From contig NC_135187.1 in the NCBI RefSeq assembly GCF_041146795.1, positions 5,405,556 through 5,469,555 on the forward strand: DNA of 64,000 nucleotides, read 5' to 3'. A program made the translations under genes and the position numbers. A model generated the notes under the pieces. It was not told the origin of the DNA. It did no database searches and saw only the letters and a list, made by a program, of their open reading frames with translations. The stretch comes from Maylandia zebra. Lineage: Eukaryota > Chordata > Actinopteri > Cichliformes > Cichlidae. The number at the start of each line of letters is the position of its first letter. The stretch's first letter is position 1. Of this stretch, positions 1-12,100 are shown piece by piece.

Positions 1-736
1 TGTTCTCTATATTTAACATTATGCATAATTAAGCGCTCTCTTCTGTAATAAATATAATGGTTTCATATTAGTCACATATGTATTCCCCCATACTTCAACA
101 CAATAACTCAGATAGGGTAGAAACAATGAAAAATATAATATTCTCATTGTCTTGGAATCTAATATATATCTTACATTACCCAGGATATAAATACTTTAGC
201 CAGGATATAAATACTGATTCAGTTAGCATTATTGGCGCTGGAGTCAAAGGAAATTAGTCTAAAAGAGGACTGTTTGATCGGTGATCAAATGTGACAAGAG
301 AAAAGCAAAACAACGACAAAATTAACCCCATTCTTTTTACTCTGACGAAGATGTTTGACCAAATCTGGTCATCTGGTTTGCATCTGTTTTGCATGCGTTT
401 GTAACATCGACATTAAATTATTAAACCAACATCTATAAAAATGTGTGTAATGTGCGTATTGATCCAAAAACCTTCTAAACACTTGTTCAACGGGGCAAAT
501 ATGTTATGGCACGAAATATACCACGTTATACAGTAAAGACTTTGCTACCGTCGACGATAATCAAACACAGCTGTAGTTTCCGTTATCACACAGTGAGTAA
601 TAAAAAAGGTACTCGTTTTGGTGAGGTTTTTATCCGCAGTTATTTTCGTGAAAATCAGGCTAAAAAGAGCTTTAAAGTAAAGCGAAAGTTGACGCCCTGC
701 TCTGGGTCAGATGAGTTCAAAATATTTTCTCTTTAC

Positions 737-794
737 CTGCAGATGACGTGGAATAAAAAAAGAAGCAACATGAATAAAAACATATTGTCTTCAT
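737..794 (-). CDS. Leader exon of a further MHC class I gene (partial, rest off the left edge)
   Basis: Reading right to left, an ATG at 794 opens 19 codons ending ...STSSA plus one base, followed by a GTAAAG donor at 736. The peptide begins MKTICFY and is hydrophobic, as a signal peptide should be, and the phase-1 end matches the leader exons of genes B, C and D. The sequence just upstream is clearly related to that upstream of gene A, which supports a real class I 5' end. No alpha-1 exon is visible in 1-736, so the remaining exons must lie left of the window or are lost. Whether the gene works cannot be judged. Confidence 0.6.
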
Positions 795-839
795 CGTGAT
801 CCTGTAATTACTGCTAGAATAATTTTGCTGTTAATTTTC

Positions 840-940
840 GCTGAGCGGTTCAATTCTAGAAACCCGTTAGGTTTTATGTACCGTACGTGTAAAAACAGCG
901 TCTTCCTGTTCCTTTCTTTCACAGTAAAAGTCCTCGAAAT
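840..940 (-). promoter_or_regulatory. Class I promoter segment upstream of the left-edge leader
   Basis: This stretch aligns by eye with 6400-6530 upstream of gene A: both share the core around 'aaacccgttaggtt' and a block around 'gtcttcctgttcc'. On the minus strand it contains a TGAAAGAAAGGAA stretch that resembles an interferon-stimulated response element. Class I promoters usually carry such a site. The match is visual only. Confidence 0.4.
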
Positions 941-1098
941 CAAGACTAGCGTCCAGTGTTAAAAAAGACAGATGTTTTCCTTTTTTTAAAAAAAAACAAA
1001 AACAAAAACAAAACGGTAACGTTTATAACATTCTCACGTGCTTAATTCTGACCAGTCGTAGCAGTCCATTTCACTCTCGTTGATCAGCACAATTTTAA

Positions 1099-1395
1099 CC
1101 CTTTCACGCATAGTGGTCACTACAGTGGACAGCTATTCATAGGCTGTTTTCTTGTATTTGTATCAGTGTTGATGGTATACTTGCACATAAAGACAACACA
1201 ATGTATATTATTCATTCATTTGTCAAAATCATAAGTCAAAACATATGTTGTCCATTTAAGTGGACATGTAAAAACATGAAAAGTACATGTTTAAAAAAAA
1301 ATCAAGTTCAAAAATCTTTTTTTCATGCCTAATGATGAATAAAAATACTTATGAAAAAAACTGATTAAGGTTGTCATAATTCATGCATGAAAGGG
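1099..1395. mobile_element. piggyBac-like MITE with TTAA target duplication
   Basis: The segment begins CCCTTTCACGCAT and ends with the near inverse, ATGCATGAAAGGG. Both ends abut TTAA (1095-1098 and 1396-1399). TTAA duplication with a CCCTTT terminus is characteristic of piggyBac-type elements. It is 297 bp long with no coding capacity. Confidence 0.65.
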
Positions 1396-1449
1396 TTAAA
1401 TCACTCTCTGCTGAGCAACCTCTGAACCATGGTCAAACTTTGTATACAC

Positions 1450-2050
1450 TGTCAGTGGGATTTTTTTTTAATGAACTTTATTGAACAAACAATGAGTACA
1501 AAACATACAAACAGATGAAGTATACAAAAAAAAAGGACATGAACACACAAAACCAGGGGTAAAGAAATAATTATATGAATACATGCAAAAATTCACATAT
1601 TTGTATTGTTTTGAGGGCCTTTTTGTTGGTGGAGTCTGATATTGATTTTATGTACAATTCCACATCCTTTAGAAAATGACAGCAATATGATATTTTATCA
1701 GAAAACTTACATTTATGGATAAAAAATTTAGCAAAAAGTATTAACAAATTTATTAAAAAAAACATTTATCGCTCTTCTTGGGGAACTTAAAGAAACAGAA
1801 TAAAACATTTTCTCATCGTAAACTCCCCTAAAATATGGACAAAAACAAACCTGCTAAATTCCTTCCAGAATCTCTGTCTAGAAGAACAGTACCAAAAAAG
1901 ATGTGTCACAGTTTCTGGATGATCCCCACTGAAAGTGCAATTATTATTTATGTCTCTTTTAAATTTTACAATGTGGTGACTGGCTGGGTAATATTTATGA
2001 AGAGTTTTAAATTAAACTTCCTTCACCTTATTTACAGTTAGATATTTATG
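1450..2050 (-). mobile_element. Possible 3' fragment of an L1-like LINE
   Basis: An AT-rich stretch starting with a T-run (a poly-A tail if read on the minus strand), with low-quality coding resemblance to the 3' part of fish L1-type elements around 1840-2040. Several stops interrupt every frame. The assignment is weak; it could be ordinary intergenic DNA. Confidence 0.25.
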
Positions 2051-3005
2051 GGGGATCATCCAGACTGTCTTCCAGTTGATATCCGAAACATATCGATTTC
2101 AGTACGATATTATATATGGGAGAGAAACGATATCTTCTTGGAATAAACTACATATTCTCTTATTGTTCCTGGGAAAAGCAGATTTTTCCCACTGCTGACT
2201 CAGCTGGATCGGGGAGAGCGACTGAGGTAGATATTGAGCTGTCAGTGTTTTTATATAACATTAAAGTATCTGAGGAAATGACATCAAGCACCACTGAGAA
2301 TTCCACCGACTGGAAAATGATATAGTGCAAGGAATTTGTTGTATGTAAGTAATTGTCCCTCTTTATTAACAAGCTGAGCCACCAATAGGATCCCATTTTG
2401 GACCCAAGTTTCTCCTCCCGGTGGGACAACAATAATTAGACAACAATGCAAACAGAATTTGTAAATGTGAATAATTAATAACACCTTCAGAAAGACACAA
2501 GAATGTTCATTAAACTGCCTAGACTAGCATAACAATGCTGGCCACCACACAGAAGGAAATGTCCAGTGCACCGTAAGGCTCAGAATCACTAGTTAAATTG
2601 GCTGCTGTGTTGCTTAAGCTGGAAGAGCAACGAGTGATTGTGATTAACTTCACAAGGTGTCACTGATAGGCTTCCCAACAATAGTACTTGTTATTTCTTT
2701 ATACAATACTGACTAATTGAACTAATTGAAATACATCCATCCATTCTTTTCCACTTATCCTTGTAACAACCACCCCTGTCTTGTTGTTTTCATGCTAATC
2801 TCTTCTTTATCTTTCCTGCTTGTTTGGTGTCACGGGTCATAAGTTTGACACCCCTGGTATAAACTGTGAACCTGAAATTTAAACTGGATTCATTTTAAGA
2901 ATACTAATAACATTGATATCTTGCATTTTTGGAATAAAAAAAGTTATAACTTTATATATACAAGCACTGAATTTGTTTCTTCTTGTCTATTAGAATCTCC
3001 ATTAG

Positions 3006-6000
3006 TTATTCAGTAGTAACAGCTGCAATTCTTGGATTCCAAACAAAAACTTTGGTGAGAATGTTCTTCTTGAAATCAGAGACCTGAAACACACACTCGT
3101 ATCTGCTCCAGTCTTCTGGTCTAACTGATAAAACATTCAGATCAACACTCATCTGGAAGGTCCCATCATTGTTGGGGAGGATCTCTCTGTGGGGCACAAC
3201 TTCATCGATCTCCTTTCCATCTTTCCTCCAGAACATCACGGCTCTGTCTGGGTAGAAACCTGTAGCGTGGCAGCTGACTGGAGAGGAGAAAGTCCTCTGG
3301 AGGAGAGACACTGAAGGAGGAACTGGAGAGTGGGAGGGTGGGAAAGTCAGAGAGTGAGAATGGATGAAAGAAATAATAATGAGAAAGGAAAAACAGGTAA
3401 AGAAAGAAGATGAGAATAAACAAGAAATTCAATAAAGAGAAAAAGAAACACTGACAGTGAAACAAGTGTTAGATGAAAAACATGGCTGCAGCAGTAGAAA
3501 ATAACTGACATGAACTGTGAAGATGTGAAAATCAAAACTAAATCTGTAATTCAAAACAGAGTGAGTGTCACCAGCTTATTAGCAGCTGGATACGGATGTA
3601 TCATGGCACAATCTAAACTAAATGCAACTTTAGAAACACAGATATATTATCAGTAACTACTGCACGAATGGAAATGTTGAACTCATGAATGCACTAAATG
3701 AAAACACATGGGTTCAGTTCATGTAAAATCATTCTTTTAATCACAAACATTAATATAAAATCATGTAAATCCATCCATCCACCAGCAGCTGAAGCTAAAA
3801 GAAAAGTTGGAGAATACACTGTTTGGAAAACGCTGAAGAACTCTTTCAGTTCCTCTCCTTACGGGCACAACAGCAGATTATCTACCTCAGTCTCACCTCT
3901 CTGTCACACCAACCCTCTGCTTGTCCTTCACTACATCCATGAGGCTCCTCTTCTCCTCCGGCCTGGCACCTTCACATTTAACATCCTTCATCTTAAAATA
4001 TCCTCTATCCGTCCGGTGCACACGTCCAAACCATTTCAGCTTCGCCTCTTTAGCTTCATCTCCAAACCGCCCTGCCTGAGCTGAGGGATTCATTTTTAAT
4101 TTTGTCCATTCTGAACATCTTAACATCTTCAGCTCTGCCTCCTGTCTTTTCGTTAATGCCACTGTCTCCAAACCATACCTCATAGCCTGTCTCACTGCCA
4201 GTTTGTAAACCTTCTCTTTCAGTCTTGCTGAATGCTCCTGACACTCGTCTCCACCCACTCCACTCTGCCTCTTTCTACCTGCCTCCCACTCATTCACACG
4301 TGTATATTCTCTCGTGCTTTAACAGAGTTTCATTCCTCTTTTCCTCAGAGCACACCTCCACCTCTCCAGGCTCTCTTCCACTTGCTCTCACTACAGATCA
4401 CAACATTATTTGCAAATATCACAACCCACAGAGACTCCTGCCTGCTTCCATCTGTCATATGATCTATTGTACACTCTATCTGGATCCACAAAGACACAAC
4501 TCGTTCTGAGCTTCTTCTTCTTCTTCTTCTTCTTCTTCTGGCTTTACTTTTCCTCCCTGGTTTCACATGTGTCCAATCAGCTCTGTGTGTGCATGCAGCC
4601 GTGTCTCTTCCTCTGACAGTTGTCAGTTTGTCTGTTTTGACTTTGATTTGACCCAGTAGTCGACTCCATAGTCTTTGTTCTTTTCTAGATTCTTTTTTTG
4701 GCAGCAGTTTGTTCTGATCAGCTTTCATCAGAGCTCCTGTTTTCTCAATTCAAGTCTGCATTTGAGTTTGTTTTTTTGTTTCTTTTGTTGAAGCTTGACA
4801 TTTTGCTGCCCATGCAAATAACTGATTATCAGTTATGAATATCTAACTTTTTCAGAGAGGCCCCTTACCTACAAATAAAGGATAAAAACTACCCAATGGA
4901 TTGATATCCATAGACTTAGTGTAGAACTATAAAGAATATATGTTATAATGTTAAAACTGGAGAAAACCACGAGCGTCCATAATGCTGTGTGTGCTGGTCA
5001 CCTGGTCTTGATTATTAGAACACTATAAGTAACAGTGCACCACAAATTTCTGTTTCCTTATTTGTGTCTTGTGTCAAACTTACTGATAGAAATGTGAAAC
5101 TATAATTGTCCATAAAATGTAGCAGTACAGCAGTGTTTGCACACAGCTTCTTTCATTCACCTTCAAAATCATTAAATACAAAATTAGCCTCAAAGCTTTG
5201 TCCTTTAAAAGATAACTGTGTTGTTAGAAAGATAACTCAAAATAAAATAAACACCACTGCATTCATGAGGTCATGTGATTCTACCTGTTCTCTGCAGGGA
5301 GCTGTTCCCACAGTCCAAAAACATCTTCAGCCGCTCTGGACAGATGTCAGTGAGGAAAACTTCATTTAGCTTTGTTTTATTACTGTCAGCATCCCAGCTC
5401 TGTTTGGTAGCGTCAGCCTTCAGTGAAGCCCATGACAGTGTCTTCAGATCCGGTTCAATAAAGCCATACTTCAAGAAGCCAGACTTCTCTCCAGTGCTTT
5501 CCTCATATTCACAGCCACTTCTAATCTGTAAGATGCAAAAACGTGGAACGAGAGAGAGAGAATGAACTATGATACATATATTAATCTAAAAGACTAAAAT
5601 TTTGAACAATTCTGTAAATGCATTGTTTTGTCATGCTTTTTAAGAGATGTTGATATTAGTAAAGTCTGATCATTCCTGATCTCATCTGAGAAGCACAACA
5701 TTAGAACTTTAAATCTTTCACGATTAGCAAAATAGTTTTCCTTAGGTGTATCTCATGGTTTATAATAATCAGACAGAAGGTATATAAGAAGAAATAACCA
5801 CATACCGTAACCTTCACTATGGTTGAACTGCTTTTTCAAACTAATAATCCGCGCTCTGTAGGCGCTTGGCTGAATGTTAAAGCACTCACGTTTGTACCAC
5901 TCCAAGTAAACTGCCTCGACGCCATAAACCACAGCAACACCCACAAACTGTGTGACGTTTGGGACTCCAGCAGATCCAGTGAAGTGATTTATCGGCGAGT

Positions 6001-6364
6001 GTTTCACTGTGAAACAATCATTTTAATATGTTATAAGATTAGATAAATAAAATATCCAAAAAGTATGAAAAATATAACTCCTGTAGTTATTTTTTTAGTT
6101 ATTTCAAGTGTGAGCAAAGACCAACTGTGAGACAAGCTTAGCAATAAAAAACTACGTTTAAATCTATAAGAAGAGGATTCGGTTATTATTCCTGAATGTG
6201 GGTGAGGAAGTTCAGTTAACAAAGGTCAGACTAACACAACGTTAAAGCAAACGCGCTGCAGATGTGAAAAGCTGTTAGAGCTCAAAGATTCAAAAGGTTT
6301 TATTACCTGCAGATGAAACAGAAAGAAAAGAAGCCGCGAGAATAAAGTCATCCTGTCCTCATCT
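3006..6364 (-). pseudogene. MHC class I U-lineage gene A, decayed
   Basis: Recognisable parts are the leader (about 6307-6364), alpha-1 (5812-6006), alpha-2 (about 5275-5545) and alpha-3 (about 3045-3322). The alpha-3 exon keeps the immunoglobulin core (VSCHATGFYP and YECVFQ). Several defects are visible. The leader is 2 nt shorter than that of the left-edge gene, and its upstream ATG runs into TGA. Alpha-1 has 65 codons instead of 89-91, lacking the segment around the QDW motif. The alpha-2 acceptor AG is gone, replaced by a CT-run ending 'gttccac', and about five residues are missing after 'KYGF'. The alpha-3 tail runs directly into sequence that is intronic in gene D and stops at 3006. No transmembrane exon is seen. 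An RTE LINE lies in the alpha-2/alpha-3 intron. Probably a pseudogene. Confidence 0.75.
3893..4440 (-). mobile_element. RTE-type LINE ORF2 fragment in gene A intron
   Basis: Minus-strand translation gives the reverse-transcriptase palm remnant VVIFANNVVICSES (normally FADD followed by VICSE), then a C-terminal region with GLETVALTKRQEAELKMLR and a GRFGD...WFGRVHRTD block. These are typical of RTE-like fish LINEs. The catalytic DD is mutated to NN and frames are broken, so it is inactive. Confidence 0.7.
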
Positions 6365-6399
6365 TGTAGTTACTGTTAGAATAACTGTTGATCTTGTTT

Positions 6400-6530
6400 A
6401 CTCCCGATGTACCGTTACCGGAAACCCGTTAGGTTCAGTACGTGAATAAAGTTAAAAAAAAAAAAAAAAAAGGTTCAGTGTGTGTGGGATAAGGGCGTCT
6501 TCCTGTTCCTTTCACAGGAAAAGTCCTAAT
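6400..6530 (-). promoter_or_regulatory. Gene A promoter region with kB-like and ISRE-like motifs
   Basis: This lies directly upstream of the gene A leader and is homologous to the left-edge promoter. It contains GGAAAAGTCC (6517-6526), which resembles an NF-kappaB site, next to a TTCCTTTCAC stretch (GTGAAAGGAA on the minus strand) like an ISRE/IRF half site. The Enhancer A plus ISRE order is known for vertebrate class I promoters. An A-run of about 18 bases interrupts the homology at 6452-6470. Confidence 0.4.
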
Positions 6531-6559
6531 TATATAGACACATATACATTTATAAGTGT

Positions 6560-9100
6560 AGGTCGTTTTCTCTCTTTTATCCTGTCCCTGACATACATGC
6601 TAAGTGACGAGCGTGCATAAAATTGTTTCTAAAAATGTAGTATCAGTTCAACACTTTTTTCTTCATAAAGAAATAATATCATTGTTTTGGTTTAAAAAAA
6701 ATGTAATTTAATATGAAAATATAATAGGCAAAAATTGAAAAGCAGGTTTTATTCCCCATGAAATAAAAAAAAAGATGATTCGTCGACAATAATGTTTCAT
6801 AATAATAATAATGATAATAATGTGTTGGGCTGAGAATTACACTAAAGACTGAAGACTGGACTCAAAGTGAAACGTTTGGTTATCTGTTGGCAGGTAATCC
6901 ACAAAGGTAAAAACATAAAGTCCAAATACGAATTATTGAATCATAGGGTTTTCTTTCCGCATGGCTCCTTTCCTCGGTTAAACTACTGGAACAATGCACA
7001 ACAGCAAACGTATGACATTTTCTTCTTGGTGCCACATCCTCTTTGCTACTCAAAGCAGGACTTACCAGTCTTCCTCATCCCCATTTATTTAGGAATTAAC
7101 TTTCTGATTTTACACCCTGAATTATTTTCCTGTGAAAGATTTATGTTACAATACTGCCACAAACTCCACACACATAATAATTATCTTGCTTGTTAAATTT
7201 CTCAAGTCTGTTATGTCACAAATCCACGCTCCTGTGGAACTCTCTCAGGTCTCAACCACCTGACCTTTGAAATCGCTGTTGCCATTTCCCCTTAACACAT
7301 ACGTGCACTGATGCCTCTACACCACAGAGCGCTCCTTTTATTTACACCTATTTCCTCAAGTCAGTTGAGCTCTACTTTTCTGCATGGATTATCTATTATA
7401 TTTCACTTTCCAGCCAAAACGTCCAGTTCAGATGCAGTGTCTATTACCCTGAAAGTGATGATATCTTTAACAAACCTCCATGACTCCTGGAGGATCTGTT
7501 TCCTCATTCTAACTGAAAATGAGTTGTTTCAAAAAAGGACCATTGCCAATCAAGCTTCTAGCATTCCACCATTGGTTATATCCTTATTCCCACTCACCCA
7601 GACTTTGTCACTTCCCGATAGAGTTCTTTTTATTTATTTATTTTGTCAGATACATATAGAAACAATCAAGCCACTCATTTTCTTAACCTTTTATGAGAGG
7701 AGGTACACTGGTTTGATAAGCACTCTCATGACTATCTGCACTCTCATGACTGTGTCTTTTGGGAAGGTGATCTTTTGTACAGTTTGCAAATGTTACTAAA
7801 AATATTCTTGGTTGAGAGAAAAAGTTCCAGACGTAACATAGATGTGGTTTTAACACATGAGATAAGAAACAACTCATCAAGACAGTTGACAAAGTAGCAA
7901 ACTTTATGCACCAAATCAAGTGTTAAATCTTTTTACATGTTTTTTTTAAACAGAAACCTGTCGAATTTCTCTCTCCCACAGTCTCTTTTTTTAAGAAATA
8001 CAAATTCATTTACAAAAGGAAAATAAAAAAGAAATCAACAAGTAAATGCAAAAATGTGTACTTATTTTTTTTTAAATAAATAGTTCCATAACTGAATTAT
8101 GAAGGTCTGTTATGCAGCCTCAATGAGTTTCTTGTGACAAACTGTGCCAGTTCCAGGAATTCATTAATAAGTGTTAATTGTGTTGTTAACTTTTTATTTG
8201 CCACTGACATGTCACAGATTCTGCCTGAGCATACATGTTTCTCAGTTACTTTGAAATGTATTTTCAAATATTTATCAGTTTTCAGAGTTTTTAAGAAAAC
8301 TTTCAACAACTGCCAGAATTGTTTTGAGGTTTTGATGCAATCTGACACCTGACTCTACAGTGACACCTACTGGCCTCTGTTATCATTGTCATATCTTAAT
8401 GTTCCATGTAACATGAATTTTACACTCATTATCTATGAGTAGATGTTATCCAGTTTGATCTTCACACTGTCAAACATAGCTATTCCATGTCAGTGTTTTT
8501 TATTTTCAAAAGCATGTTTCTCTGATGGACAGTGGATGGACCTCAGTGTCTCTTTATGTTAGAAAACCCAACAATTCTCAGCATTGTTTAAACTAAACAA
8601 TGGTCAACAGAAAACAGCAGTGTGTGTGTGTGTGTGTGTGTGTGATTCATAAAGAAATAGACACATAGCACCTCTTGCAATGTTTGTAATACCATTAAAA
8701 AGGAATTATTTAACTGAGAATATAACTCCATGAAGAAAACAGTTTCAACTTTAAAATTTCTAATAAATAGCAGAGTTGAAAGAAAAAAAAAAATTAAAAA
8801 AATGAAATGTAAATATTTTACCTTTATTACTTTTTATTGTTGCTGTTATTATAAGCCAGGTCTCCAGTCATGAAAATATAATGAAAGAAACCAACGTGAT
8901 GAAGGAGGTGGTTACGTTATTGACCGTCTCTGCTGAATAAATGAATAACCAAAATGGTGCAAGTAAATTATTTATAGACAGAACAGTTAAAATATAGTGA
9001 AACATGAAAACTGTTTGACTTGAATGACTGAACAATCCTTTGGATTAAAAAACAAAAAGAGAAAAACGGTTTTCCACAAAAAGTAAAGTTCACATAAACA
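6560..9100. other. Intergenic between genes A and B
   Basis: About 2.5 kb with no supported gene. The longest open frame (7311-7799, plus) has no recognisable domain and low-complexity composition. A TG microsatellite is at 8621-8644. The right part should contain the 3' UTR of gene B. Confidence 0.6.
8621..8644. repeat. (TG)n microsatellite
   Basis: Twelve uninterrupted TG units. Confidence 0.95.
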
Positions 9101-9125
9101 AACTATTCTTCTTCTATGTGTTCGT

Positions 9126-12100
9126 TTAACTGAAGATTTGAACATTGTTTTCCGGGTCCTGTGTTTGTATGTGTGGATCTTGTTTCAGTTTCTCCAACAG
9201 TTCAGCAGTGTTGCCAGGCACTGTTATTTCCAAAGAAGAAAAATCACTGGTATTCTTTATAAAATACATAAACTGTATATCAGAGTAAAACAAGTTGTAC
9301 TTACAAGGTGAACTTGAGTTTCTGCCTGAAATAAAAAGAAAAGCAATCATTTCAGGCATTTGTTCTACATTACAATCAAAGTTTCTGTCATATATATTCA
9401 AAAATAAAAGTGTCTAATATAAACAATACCAAAGAAATAATATAACTGAACCATGCACTGCTGGTCCTGGTTCATTGATAAACTCGGCTCCTTTGATTCT
9501 CTGACCTTTCCTCTTCTTGTAAACAGCAAATCCAACAACAGCAAAAAGGATGAGAAGAACTGGAACAACCACTGCAGCAATGATGGAGATCATCCTGTCA
9601 GAGGGATTCTCTCCTCAGTAAAAACAGACAAACAAGATTAAATCTGCAGATGAAGCAGGTTAGAATAAACATATTTACGAGTAATATTAAAATAAAGTAA
9701 TATTTAAAATATCCTGGAAGAGTAGTTGTAAAACAGCTAACTGATCATTTGTTCTGTTTTGAATCTATCTGATAGTTTTCAGTTTGTTTAGGTAAATGAA
9801 GAGTAATTTGTCACATATTTGATACAAATCTCTTAAACTGACAGCATATCTTAAAAACATAGAAGCTTGCATTTGCCTGTAAAAATCTTCTAACCAGATA
9901 TTTAGTCTGGATGGCTTTGCTGAAAAATCTCTGAGTCATTTTTGAACAGGATATATCCTTCAGTGTTCATATTAAATTAATATGTAGTGTGTGCAATATT
10001 TCTAAATTGAGAAACATCTCTCTGGGTGATCCTAAAAAACTAGTTCATAGATTAAATACTTCTCGGCCGGATTACTGACATTCATTATTATCAATTTCCC
10101 CTAAATATTTCCTAAAAAGCTTTAAAAAGCTACAGCGAGAATATTGACAGAGATGAGAAAGAGAAACAATATTTCTCTCATAACATACTCTCTACAGTAT
10201 TTACAAGTAGAATGGGAGACAGAGCCTTCAGCTTTCCGGCCTCTCTTCTGTGGAACCAGCTCCCAGTTTGGATTCAGGAGACAGACACTATCTCTGCTTT
10301 TGATAAAGCTTATAGTCAAGGCTAGATCAGGTGACTTTCTATACCTCCTTTAGTTATGCTGCTATAGGTTCAGATTGTTCTAGGAAGTCACATGATACAC
10401 TGTGATGCACTGAGCATTTCCTCTTTACTCCCCATATATCACTGTAACATGTCATCACATTGTTCTCTTCTTTCTACGTTAGTCTGTGATTTATCTGCTT
10501 CATGCTCTCTTATATCTCTTCTTTTCTCTTTCCCTCACCCTAAACCAGTCGATGCAGATAGCTGCCCCTCTCTAAGCCTGTTAAAGTGTTGCTTATAGAC
10601 AGTAGTTTGATTGCTGGGGTTTTCTTCTTTTATTCTGATTTGGTGCTATGTAAATTAACCTGATTTGAAACTTTTGCAACAATGGGTTTCTTAATAATAA
10701 TAATAATAACAGTAACAGTTTATATTTACAATGAAAGAGAGAAAATGATTGTAATACATAATAATTAAAAAAAATTCTTCTGTTCCTCCTGGGATTAAAT
10801 ATAGGACAAAAAAGTCAAGCATTATATTGGAGACAGCAAACAAAACGTTTCTCTCACCTATGACAGGTATTATTTTTCCACAGTTGGTTCTGATCACTTT
10901 TTTATCCAGTTTGGTGATGATGTCATCGCCGTCAGAGAGCTGAAACACACAGTCGTACCTGCTCCAGTCTTCTGTTGTGACTGATGAAACATTCAGATCA
11001 ACACACATCTGGAAGGTCTCATCATTGTTGGGGAGGATCTCTCCAGGATCCACACCATCATGAATCTCCTCTCCATCTTTCCTCCAGAACATCACGGCTC
11101 TTTGAGGGTAGAAACCTGTAGCGTGGCAGCTGACTGGAGAGGAGGACGACTTCTGGAGGAGAGACACTGAGGGAAGAACTGGAGAGAAAGAAAGAGAAGA
11201 AAATATCAAAAGGATAAAAAGAAGGGTTTCATTTTTTCCAAATCTGACAATGTTATAGCATCTTGATAACATCTAATAAATAATTGCAGACATTTATTTG
11301 ACAAACAAATGACACATTAGAGCATCATCAGTCAAAACACTGTCATACATACAAGACAAAAATGTATCTGGGAAAATTAAACAATAAATAGAAAAGAAAT
11401 AACAGAGTGGTTGCTGATGCATGTCGTTTGAAAATTCTACTTGTGCCTGAAAATGTTTCTGATCAAACGTTAAATTGGAAGTGTTGATAAAATCTTACAA
11501 ATGTACAGGAGATCCAGCCCAGTTTCAGTTACTTTCTAAATCATTAAATATGAAATCAGCTTAAACTTTTGTGCCATTTTCTTTTAAAAGAGACCTGTAT
11601 TATTAGAAAACGATGCAACATAAAATAAACACCACAGCATCCATGAAGCTACATCAGGTTATGTGACTGTACCTGTTCTCTGCAGGGAATGTTTCCCACT
11701 TTCCAAAGACATCTTCAGCCACTTTGGACAAGTCGTACTGAGGAACTTGACGGTGTATTTTATTCTATTTTCGTCAGTGTCCCATCTCTGTTTGGTAATG
11801 ACAGCCTCTGGTTTCAGTACGATCCACCTTAATGTCTTCATATCAAATTCAAGAAAGTCTTCTCCATTGTAAGCATACCGTAAAAAGTTGATCATCTCTC
11901 CAGTGCTTTCATCCCATTCACAGCCACTTACACTCTGTAAAATGTGGATGCCTGATGAGACAGAAAGAAAACAAAGACTGCAGTGAACTGCATTAATGTT
12001 GTTCATTGTATGAGGCACTACTAATCTCCAAGATTTGAGTATTAATAGTTGAATAATTTAATCAATTGAAAAACATTGCAGATTCAAATTAACGTCTGGT

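Noticed and set aside
7311-7799. 162-codon plus-strand frame
   Set aside because: No domain, no splice or promoter support, biased composition; chance frame in intergenic DNA.
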